64,000 nucleotides of DNA from an uncultured bacterium (GTDB lineage: Bacteria; Bipolaricaulota; Bipolaricaulia; UBA7950; UBA9294): positions 1 to 64,000 of the forward strand of contig CAIOGO010000016.1 in the NCBI GenBank assembly GCA_903857865.1, given 5' to 3'. The notes beneath the pieces were generated by a model. That model was not told where the DNA came from and ran no database searches. It worked only from the letters and a program-made list of their open reading frames with translations. Made by a program: the position numbers and the translations under genes. Below, in pieces: positions 50,232-57,633 of the stretch. Every line of letters starts with the position of its first letter. The first letter of the stretch is position 1.

Positions 50232-50528
50232 CTAGTTCCGCTCGGCGACCGTGGCCTTGTGGGACCACTGAAGGCACGCGGGTTCGCTCCGGCCTGCTGC
50301 GCAGAGCTGCGCTTCGAGGCGGGCGACGGCGTGGCGGAGAGCGCGCTGCGAGGGGAAGTCCTCCACCAGGCGCTCGTTTCGTTCGCAACGCGCGTCGACG
50401 GCTCCGATCGCAAAGCACCGCAAGAACTGCTCCAGCTGCCGCATAGCAGCGCGGAACTCGTCCCTCGACGAGAAGCCATCGAAGAACGGCGGTCGATCCC
50501 CCGCGTCGGCGATCGGCAACTCTCCCAC
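50232..50528 (-). CDS. Hypothetical protein, tentative
   Basis: 98 residues from GTG 50528, with AGGA 5 bp upstream. The coding character is moderate: strong preference for C or G at third positions and an amphipathic middle (FRAAMRQLEQFLRCFAIGAV, LRHAVARLEAQLCAAG). No domain is recognised. It sits alone between the repeat element and yggS. An alternative is that no gene is present. Confidence 0.35.
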   Translation of the reverse strand: MGELPIADAGDRPPFFDGFSSRDEFRAAMRQLEQFLRCFAIGAVDARCERNERLVEDFPSQRALRHAVARLEAQLCAAGRSEPACLQWSHKATVAERN

Positions 50529-50773
50529 CTCTTTCCTGCACGAACGATATGTCGCATGGCTCGAGCCGAAGGGCCTTCCGCTCCGCCGTCTCGCTCCGGG
50601 CGAGCGGAATCTGTTCGGCGACCCTCTATCTCGATGGTTTCCATCATAGTCGGACAAGAGGCGATGTCAAGCGACGCTCCAACCAGAGACACGCGAATAC
50701 AAGATCAGCATGCCTGTGGAATATGGTAGCCGAATCGCGCACGGGCGGCGAAGGGCTCGACGTGACGGGCAGT

Positions 50774-51448
50774 CTACGACATGCGGGGGCCGAAGAGCGC
50801 CGTGCCGACGCGGACCATCGTCGCGCCCTCGTCGATGGCGACGCGGTACGAGTCGCTCATGCCCATGGACAGGATCTGCATCTGCGTGCGTTCCAGCGCG
50901 AGGCGGCTGAGTCCGTCGAACAGCCGCTTGGTTTCCCGAAACGCGGGGCGCAGCGACTCGGGATCGGCGACGAGGGGTCCCATGGTCATCAGCCCCACGA
51001 CACGAACCGCCCCGAGCTTTTCCAGCGCGCGGACGAAGTCCGTGGCATCCTCGGGCAGGACGCCCGACTTCTGCGGCTCGCGGGCGCTGTTGACCTCGAC
51101 GAGGATCGGCGTCACTCGTCCAAGGGCGTGCGACGCGGCGTCGACGGCCTCGGCGAGGCGAACCGAATCGACGGTCTGGATGAGGTCAAACAGCCGCACG
51201 GCGTCCTTCGCCTTGTTCCGCTGGAGGTGGCCGATGAGATGCCATTTTGCCACGGCACGGCTGACGGCGGCCTGGGCCGCCTCCGCCTCCTGCACGTAGT
51301 TCTCGCCGACGATCGAGATGCCCGCCGCGAGGACGGCGCGGACTTCGTCCGGCGTGCGCATCTTCGCCGCGGCGACGACCGCCACGTCCGGCGGGATGCC
51401 GGAGAGCAGACGTCGGGCGCGTTCCTCGATCGAGTCCCGTGCATCCAC
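50774..51448 (-). CDS. yggS: YggS family PLP-binding protein
   Basis: 224 residues from GTG 51448, 15 bp after the ABC-F stop and preceded by GGAGG. The fold-type III PLP barrel is clear: VAVVAAAKMRTPDEV with the PLP lysine, GISIVGENYVQEA, WHLIGHLQRNKAKDAV, QTVDSVRLA, and SMGMSDSYRVAIDEGATMVR followed by VGTALFG for the phosphate site. It buffers PLP and amino acid homeostasis rather than catalysing a known reaction. Expected in an operon with the ABC-F gene. Confidence 0.93.
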   Translation of the reverse strand: MDARDSIEERARRLLSGIPPDVAVVAAAKMRTPDEVRAVLAAGISIVGENYVQEAEAAQAAVSRAVAKWHLIGHLQRNKAKDAVRLFDLIQTVDSVRLAEAVDAASHALGRVTPILVEVNSAREPQKSGVLPEDATDFVRALEKLGAVRVVGLMTMGPLVADPESLRPAFRETKRLFDGLSRLALERTQMQILSMGMSDSYRVAIDEGATMVRVGTALFGPRMS

Positions 51449-51462
51449 CCTGCGTGCCTCCT

Positions 51463-53364
51463 CTACTCCGCGAGCGCCGGAAGCGCGCCCCACTCTTCCA
51501 CGCTCGCCTCGAGAGCAGCCTTCACTTGAGCGTGGTCCGTGCCGAGCGAAGCGATGCGTCCGGCGTCGCCCTTCTCGCTCGCTTCGACGAGGCCGCGCTC
51601 GATGGCCGCCAACTCCGCTTCGAGGGACTCGATCCGTTCCTCGACGGCGCGGCGGGCGTCCTCGAGGCGCTTCTGCTCGTACTTGTCTACCTTCTTCGGA
51701 CGGTCGGTCCTCACGCGCTCCGCGACCTGAGGGCGCTTAGTCTCCGCGTGAGGTTTGGCGGCGTCTTCGCGCTCGCTCTCGAAGAGCCTGCGGCGGTACT
51801 CCGCGTAGCCGTACGAGCGGGTGACGACCCCGCCGTCCTCGACGAGCCAGACGCGCGTCGTCACGGCCTCGAGCAAGGCGCGATCGTGCGACACGAGGAG
51901 GATCGTTCCCTCGTAGGCGAGAAGGGCGGCCTCGAGGATCTCCTGGCTCGCGAGATCGAGATGGTTCGTGGGTTCGTCGAGCAGGAGTAAATTGCCGTCC
52001 ATGAGGGACAGAAGCGCGAGGGCGACGCGGCTGCGTTCGCCGCCCGAGAGGTTCTTGGTCTTCTTGTCCACATCGTCGCCGGAGAAGAGGAACGAGCCAA
52101 GGAGGCCGCGCGCCTCACTGATCGTGAGGTTCGTTCGGCCGAGCAGCGTTTCGAGCACGGTGCGGTCGTCGTGGAGTCCCTCCTGCGTCTGGGTGAAGAC
52201 GGCGGTCTTCACCCCGTGGCCCTGCTCGACGCTGCCGCCAAGCGGGCGGAGGTCGCCGGTGATCGTTCGCAGGAGCGACGTCTTGCCGCAGCCGTTCGGG
52301 CCGATGATGGCCACCTTCTCGTCCCGATACAGATCGAGGTCCGTGCACGTGATGAGCGGCCGGTCGAAGCCGACGGCAAGGTCACGCAACGCGAGAACGC
52401 GCTTCCCGCTTGGCGTGCCCGCACTGATTCGCAGGCTGATGCGTTTGGCCTCGCGCGGGCGCTCGATTCTCGTCTCTTCGATGCGTTCGAGCTTCTTCTC
52501 GCGATCCTTGGCCTGGCGGTGCTTCTGGCCCATCTTGTGGCGGCGGACGAAGTCCTTGTACTTCTCGATCGTCTCTTCCTGCTCGACGAACGCCTCGAGG
52601 CGCTTGCGCCTCTCCTCGTCGCGCAGCTCGCGCGACGCGCCATACCCGACGCGGTACGCGGCCACCTGGGCAAACGCGATCTCCCAGGTCCGGTTGGCCA
52701 CGCGCTCCAAGAGGTGACGATCGTGGGACACGAGGACGAGGGCGCCGCCGAACTCGAGCAACTGCTCTTCCAACCAGTCGAGGGCACCGAAGTCGAGGTG
52801 GTTCGTCGGCTCGTCGAGAAGCAGGAGGTCGGGGCTCTCAAGCAAGACACGGGCCAGGGCGGCTCTCGCCTCTTCGCCGCCGGACAGGAACTCGACCGGC
52901 TTCGTGAAGTCGGCATCGGAGAAGCCGACGCCGTGGAGGGCGACGCGGACGACCGCCTCGATCTCGTACCCGCCGCCGGATTGGTAGCGGTGTAGGAGAT
53001 CGTCGTAGCGGTGCAGATCCTCCTCGGAAGCGTCGCCGGCGAGGCGAACCTCGAGCTCGCGCAGTTCGCGCTCCGCCGCCTGCAAGGGGGCGAACGCCGC
53101 CTCCATCGCTTCGAACAGCACCCCGTGGTCCTGAAGTCTTGCGGCTTGCGGAAGGTACCCCACGCGCGTTGCGCCAATGAGGCGGATCGTGCCGGCCGAC
53201 GGGTTTTCGTCGCCGGACAAGAGCCGCAGGAGCGTCGACTTCCCCACGCCGTTGTCGCCGATCAGGGCAATCCGGTCGCCGGACCCGATCTGAGCGGAGA
53301 ACGGCGCGAACAGCGTGTCGCCTCCGAACGATTTCGTGAGCTGTTCGACCTGGACGAGGGACAT
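51463..53364 (-). CDS. ABC-F family ribosome-associated ATPase
   Basis: 633 residues from ATG 53364; the open frame runs further upstream but that part is antisense to the radical SAM gene. Two ABC domains without membrane segments: Walker A IGDNGVGKSTL and IGPNGCGKTSL, signatures LSGGEEARAALARVL and LSGGERSRVALALL, Walker B LLLDEPTNHLD in both. The linker carries the basic coiled region (RRHKMGQKHRQAKDREKKLE) that enters the ribosome E site. The C-terminus is an extra coiled-coil (EARRAVEERIESLEAELAAI) as in Uup- or YdiF-type members. It regulates translation or rescues stalled ribosomes. Confidence 0.94.
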   Translation of the reverse strand: MSLVQVEQLTKSFGGDTLFAPFSAQIGSGDRIALIGDNGVGKSTLLRLLSGDENPSAGTIRLIGATRVGYLPQAARLQDHGVLFEAMEAAFAPLQAAERELRELEVRLAGDASEEDLHRYDDLLHRYQSGGGYEIEAVVRVALHGVGFSDADFTKPVEFLSGGEEARAALARVLLESPDLLLLDEPTNHLDFGALDWLEEQLLEFGGALVLVSHDRHLLERVANRTWEIAFAQVAAYRVGYGASRELRDEERRKRLEAFVEQEETIEKYKDFVRRHKMGQKHRQAKDREKKLERIEETRIERPREAKRISLRISAGTPSGKRVLALRDLAVGFDRPLITCTDLDLYRDEKVAIIGPNGCGKTSLLRTITGDLRPLGGSVEQGHGVKTAVFTQTQEGLHDDRTVLETLLGRTNLTISEARGLLGSFLFSGDDVDKKTKNLSGGERSRVALALLSLMDGNLLLLDEPTNHLDLASQEILEAALLAYEGTILLVSHDRALLEAVTTRVWLVEDGGVVTRSYGYAEYRRRLFESEREDAAKPHAETKRPQVAERVRTDRPKKVDKYEQKRLEDARRAVEERIESLEAELAAIERGLVEASEKGDAGRIASLGTDHAQVKAALEASVEEWGALPALAE

Positions 53365-53451
53365 GCCTATCATGGTACGTGAACGCGCCAAGGGGCGAAA
53401 GCACTTGTTCTCCCGTTGGGCGGCGTGTGCTACGATGCGGCGATGGGCGGG

Positions 53452-54480
53452 ATGAAAGAAGCAGTGCTTTTCGAGCGAAAGCGTGATGGAGGCGTCCGCT
53501 GCCGGTTGTGCGCTCATGGCTGCACGGTTGCGCGCGGAGCGCGAGGGCTCTGTGGAGTGCGGGAGAACGTGAACGGAACCCTCGCGAGTCTCATCTACGG
53601 GCGGCTTGTAGCACGCGAGGTCGATCCGATCGAGAAGAAACCCATGTTCCACTTCCTCCCGGGGTCGCGTGCCTACTCGATTGCTACGGTGGGCTGCAAC
53701 TTCTCTTGCCAGAACTGCCAGAATCACTTCATCTCGCAGTACCCCAGACAGCACGATGGCCGCTTGGTGGGCGACACCGTGTCCGTGGAGGACATCGTGG
53801 CGGGGGCGGTCGAGGCCGGGTGCGCATCCATCGCCTACACGTACGCGGAGCCGACTATCGCGATCGAGTTCTACCTCGAGGTGATGCAGCGAGCGCGAGA
53901 AGCCGGGCTGGCCAACGTGTGGGTTTCCAATGGGTACTTCACGCGCGAGGCGAGCGACCTCTTCCTGCCGACGCTCGACGGGATCAACATCGATCTCAAG
54001 GGCATTTCCGACGAGTTCTACCACCATGTAGCTGGGGCCAACGTGCGCCCCGTCCTCGACTCGATCGAGCGCACGCACAACGCGGGAGTCTGGGTCGAGG
54101 TCACGACACTTGTCATTCCAGACCTGAATGACTCCGACGACGACCTGCACTGGACGGCCGAAGCGGTGGCCGGCATCTCGCCTTCGATTCCGTGGCACGT
54201 CAGCCGTTTCTTTCCGGCGCACCGAATGATCGAGCGTCCGCCCACGCCGATCGCGACGCTCGAACGCGCCCGCCGCATCGGGCAGGCATCCGGGCTTGAC
54301 TACGTCTACATCGGCAACGTGCCCGGCGAAGGCGAGGACACCAAGTGCCCCGAGTGCGGTGCGCGAGTCGTGGCGCGCGCCGGCTACGTCGTTCGTGAGA
54401 ACCGGCTTCGCGACGGACGCTGCCCGGAGTGCGGCGCCACCGTGGACGGCGTCTGGGGATCCTCCGAGCCTGCATCTTAG
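53452..54480 (+). CDS. amrS: AmmeMemoRadiSam-system radical SAM enzyme (AmrS-like)
   Basis: 342 residues. The leading zinc-ribbon part (CRLCAHGCTVARGARGLCGV) precedes the radical SAM cluster motif GCNFSCQNC, then YTYAEPTIAIEFY and DGINIDLKGISDEFY, and VTTLVIPDLND. The order is typical of the PflA-like AmrS family, normally found with AmrB and AmrA (here neither is in view). The C-terminus adds a second ribbon (CPECGARVVARAGYVV and CPECGATV). ATG 53452 matches the usual family start; ATG 53443 is possible. Confidence 0.9.
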   Translation: MKEAVLFERKRDGGVRCRLCAHGCTVARGARGLCGVRENVNGTLASLIYGRLVAREVDPIEKKPMFHFLPGSRAYSIATVGCNFSCQNCQNHFISQYPRQHDGRLVGDTVSVEDIVAGAVEAGCASIAYTYAEPTIAIEFYLEVMQRAREAGLANVWVSNGYFTREASDLFLPTLDGINIDLKGISDEFYHHVAGANVRPVLDSIERTHNAGVWVEVTTLVIPDLNDSDDDLHWTAEAVAGISPSIPWHVSRFFPAHRMIERPPTPIATLERARRIGQASGLDYVYIGNVPGEGEDTKCPECGARVVARAGYVVRENRLRDGRCPECGATVDGVWGSSEPAS

Positions 54481-54516
54481 CGCGGCCCGCATCACGCGAA
54501 GCTCGCCAGTTCCCGC

Positions 54517-54748
54517 TGTAGCGTCGTGAGCTTGGCTCCCGGCGTTCGTTGGTGCCGGGCGCTAGGGCTTGCGGCGGTTCTGTAGTGCCGCAAGCTGGTC
54601 TCCGACGTCTACGACAGGAACCCGGTCAGGAGAAGCCGGCACCCACCACGGCTTCTCCCTAGCGGCTCGACAAGCGAGACCGTCGAGCCGCCTCGCACAC
54701 AGGGTGCGGCGCGTTCTCTCGTTAGAACCGAACGCGTGCGACGCTACA
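54517..54748. repeat. Second TGTAGCGTCG / CGACGCTACA-bounded element
   Basis: TGTAGCGTCG (54517-54526) and CGACGCTACA (54739-54748) are perfect inverted 10-bp ends enclosing 212 bp without coding potential. The ends match those at 49972-50070, which suggests a small non-autonomous mobile repeat. Confidence 0.6.
54629..54691. terminator. Pair of hairpins between convergent genes
   Basis: GGAGAAGCCG (54629-54638) with CGGCTTCTCC (54649-54658), and GCGGCTCGAC (54662-54671) with GTCGAGCCGC (54682-54691), are each perfect 10-bp stems with 10-nt loops. They may terminate the converging amrS and tsaE transcripts. Confidence 0.55.
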
Positions 54749-54817
54749 GGGATCCTCTCGTTCTTTGCACCCTTGGCGTGAGAATCCGCTACGCGCGTTC
54801 GTCGCCCTCGCCGGCCC

Positions 54818-55240
54818 CTAGCGAGTCGTGATGGTCACACGCCTCGCTTCGTGATCCAACAGCTCGATGAACACGAGGATGTCGCTTGCCTCGACGAGCC
54901 CGTCGATGCGTTCCGGCCACTCCACGACCGTGACCCCATGCTCCGGCGGGAGGTCCGCGTCGAGGCCCGCCTCCGCCAACTCGTTGAGCGAGGACAGACG
55001 ATAGGCATCGACGTGGTGCAACGCGAGCCTGCCCTTGTACTCGCGCGCCAGGACGTAGCTTGGCGAGACAACGACATCGGTGATGAGCAGTCCCTTGGCG
55101 ATTCCTTTGACGATCGTCGTCTTACCCGAACCCAGGGGGCCGACGAGAGAGACGAGCATGCCGTCCCGCAGCTTGCCGGCCAGGTCGACGCCGATGTCCT
55201 CCGCGTCGGTCGCTTCCCTCGCGATGATCGTCTTGTTCAT
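54818..55240 (-). CDS. tsaE: tRNA threonylcarbamoyladenosine biosynthesis ATPase TsaE
   Basis: 140 residues. P-loop VGPLGSGKTTIVKGIAKGL, VVSPSYVLAREYKGRLALHH (switch I region, usually SPTF), VDAYRLSS and VVEWPERIDGL (Walker B and C-terminal motif with the conserved W-P/E) identify TsaE. It works with TsaB and TsaD to form t6A37 in tRNAs decoding ANN codons. Its ATG overlaps the pheT stop (ATGA), so the two are translationally coupled. Confidence 0.93.
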   Translation of the reverse strand: MNKTIIAREATDAEDIGVDLAGKLRDGMLVSLVGPLGSGKTTIVKGIAKGLLITDVVVSPSYVLAREYKGRLALHHVDAYRLSSLNELAEAGLDADLPPEHGVTVVEWPERIDGLVEASDILVFIELLDHEARRVTITTR

Positions 55241-57612
55241 GCCGCTCGGAGGCGAACGTCGAGCTCGCTCAGGCGTTGGGCAATGCGCTCGACGACGACG
55301 GCGATCTCCGCGTCGGTCAACGTTCGATCCGAAGCGCGCAACGAGATCTCGTACGTCAGGCTGCGGCGGCCGGCGCCGACCTGCTCGCCGGTGTACACGT
55401 CGTAGAGGAGGACGGACTCGACCTCCGGCTCGGCGGACAGCACGGCGCGCACCCGCGCCTCATCGAGGTCGGCCGGCGTCAGCACGGACAGGTCGCGTTT
55501 CGCCGCCGGGAGGATCGGAAGAGGCTGGTAGCGCACAGGCGTCGCCAAGCCAGCGAAGAGGGGAAGAAGGTCGAACTCGAACAGGAATGCCGTCGTCGGC
55601 ACGGCGAAGCGATCGACCAGTTCCGGATGGATCTCTCCAAGGAAGCCGAGGGTGGCGTCGCCCCGCGTGAAGCGGACGCTGCGGCCCGGGTGAAAGTACG
55701 GCCGGCTGAGATCGGCCGCGACCGTGACTCCGTCGAGACACAGCCCGTCGACCAGCCGGTCGAGGAGCCCGCGCGCCAGGGCGAGCGACACGCGCTCCTT
55801 CCCAGAGAGCGGGAGCCCTGTCCGGCCGAAGAACGCGCCGCCGAGCGCGTCTCGCTCGCCGCGCGACGCGGAGAAGACGCGGCCCACTTCGAACACCATG
55901 CCCCCGTCGACGCCGCGGCTGAGATTCGTCTCGACGACCGACAAGACACCGGGGAGCAGGCTGCCGCGCAGGGCGGCCTGCGTCGCTGCCATCGGGTTGC
56001 GCACCGCGACCAGGTCGTCGGCCGACATGCCGAGGGCCTCGCGCCACGTCCTCTTGTCGAAGCCGTCCGTGAGGACTTCGTCCATGCCGAGTCCTACGAG
56101 CAGCTCGCGCACTCGGTCCTTGCCGCGCTCGGTCGCGTCCTTTCGTCCGATTCGGAGGGGCGACCGCGGCGCCTTGGACGTGAGGCGGTCGTACCCGTGG
56201 ATTCGGCCCACCTCTTCCACCAGGTCCGCCTCGCGCTCGAGATCGCGGCGGAACGAGGGGACATCGACCACGACGATGCCCTTTCGGACGCGAGCGCCGA
56301 TCTGAAGCCGTCGCAGGAGAGCGGCGACCTGGTCTGCGTCCACGTCGATGCCGAGCAACTCCTGGGCGCGGGCTGGGCGAAGTTCGAGAGTCCGCGGCGC
56401 CGCGGGAGCCGGGTACGCGTCGGCCAGTCCTGCGAGGACACGGCATCCGGACAGGTTCTGCATCCAGTGCGCGGCGCGCGCCGCGGCGAACGGCACGCTG
56501 TCCGGATCGAGGCCGCGCTCGAACCGCTGGGACGCCTCACTGCAAAGACCTAGGGCGCGCGACGACTGTCGAATCGTGTCATTGTGGAAGACGGCAATCT
56601 CGAGAATCACGCGCTTCGTCTCCTCCGTGATCTCGCTCGCCTCGCCTCCCATGACGCCGGCAAGAGCGATAGGGCGATCTTGGTCCGTGATCAAGAGAGT
56701 GCGCTCGTCGAGCGTTCGATCCGTGCCGTCCAGAGTTCGGAAGACCTCTCCCGGCTTGGCTCGCCGCACACCGATGACGCCTTCCATCCGATCCGCGTCG
56801 AACGGATGCAGGGGCTGGCCGAGCTCGAGCATGGTGAGGTTCGTTGCATCGACGATGTTGGACACCGGGCGCATGCCCGCCTTCAGCAGCCGGTGCTGGA
56901 TGCGCAACGGCGACGGTCCGACGCGCACGTCCTCCATCAGACGAGCCGCGTAGCGCGGCGTGTCGTGCGGGCTCTCGATCGACACCTTGACGCAGTCCGC
57001 GGCTCGCGCAGCGTCCTCTCGCACCGAGACGTCGAGCGAACGGAGCGGTCGGTCGAGGATGGCGGCAACTTCGCGAGCCACGCCGACGACGCTGGCGCAA
57101 TCCGGCCGATTCGAGGTGATCTTGATGTCGAGGATGAAATCGTCGACCTCGAGGAGGGACGCCATGTCCGTGCCTACGGTGAGACCCAGGCGGGGGTCGA
57201 AGATCCAGATGCCCTCGGAATGGTCCTCGAGGCCGAGTTCGGCCCGCGAGCAGATCATGCCGTTCGAGACCTTGCCTCGCACTTTGCGGCGCTCGATTCG
57301 AAATCCTCCCGGCAGTTCGGCGCCGACGAGGGCGAGCGGGGCTAGGATCCCGGCGCGGACGTTGGGCGCGCCGCACACGACGTCCACCGTCTCGGAGCCC
57401 GTGGCGACCGTGCACAGCGATAGGTGGTCGGAGTCCGGGTGCGGGACGCAGCTTTCCACGCACCCTACGAGCACGCCGCGCAGCGTCCCCGTCTTCGAGA
57501 TCTCCTCAACTTCGAGGCCGGCGAGCGTCAAACGCTCGGCCAGTCGAACGACGGACGCTTCGTCCGTGTCGACATCCACGTAGTCCGCCAGCCATCGAAT
57601 GGGAACCTTCAT
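55237..57612 (-). CDS. pheT: Phenylalanine-tRNA ligase beta subunit
   Basis: 791 residues from ATG 57612 with GGAGG upstream. Starts MKVPIRWLADYVDVDTDE, then the tRNA-binding (OB) domain with VDVVCGAPNVRAG, B3/B4 editing domain (MLELGQPLHPFDADRM), B5 domain (RRFRDLEREADLVEEVGRIH-type segment), the catalytic-like core, and the C-terminal FDX-ACB domain (FPAAKRDLSVLTPADLDEAR-type start). Normally follows pheS; here it follows a peptidase gene and pheS is not in the window. Precedes tsaE with a 4-bp overlap. Confidence 0.95.
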   Translation of the reverse strand: MKVPIRWLADYVDVDTDEASVVRLAERLTLAGLEVEEISKTGTLRGVLVGCVESCVPHPDSDHLSLCTVATGSETVDVVCGAPNVRAGILAPLALVGAELPGGFRIERRKVRGKVSNGMICSRAELGLEDHSEGIWIFDPRLGLTVGTDMASLLEVDDFILDIKITSNRPDCASVVGVAREVAAILDRPLRSLDVSVREDAARAADCVKVSIESPHDTPRYAARLMEDVRVGPSPLRIQHRLLKAGMRPVSNIVDATNLTMLELGQPLHPFDADRMEGVIGVRRAKPGEVFRTLDGTDRTLDERTLLITDQDRPIALAGVMGGEASEITEETKRVILEIAVFHNDTIRQSSRALGLCSEASQRFERGLDPDSVPFAAARAAHWMQNLSGCRVLAGLADAYPAPAAPRTLELRPARAQELLGIDVDADQVAALLRRLQIGARVRKGIVVVDVPSFRRDLEREADLVEEVGRIHGYDRLTSKAPRSPLRIGRKDATERGKDRVRELLVGLGMDEVLTDGFDKRTWREALGMSADDLVAVRNPMAATQAALRGSLLPGVLSVVETNLSRGVDGGMVFEVGRVFSASRGERDALGGAFFGRTGLPLSGKERVSLALARGLLDRLVDGLCLDGVTVAADLSRPYFHPGRSVRFTRGDATLGFLGEIHPELVDRFAVPTTAFLFEFDLLPLFAGLATPVRYQPLPILPAAKRDLSVLTPADLDEARVRAVLSAEPEVESVLLYDVYTGEQVGAGRRSLTYEISLRASDRTLTDAEIAVVVERIAQRLSELDVRLRAA

Positions 57613-57633
57613 GGTTGGATCCTCCACGCCCCG

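Larger units (their letters stand above)
54481..54817. other. Convergent intergenic gap
   Basis: 337 bp with no gene. It is filled by the TGTAGCGTCG-bounded element and two adjacent hairpins described separately. Confidence 0.7.

Noticed and set aside
53365-54495. Upstream extension of the ABC-F reading frame
   Set aside because: It is antisense to a complete radical SAM gene and lacks any domain; the ABC-F domain begins at ATG 53364.
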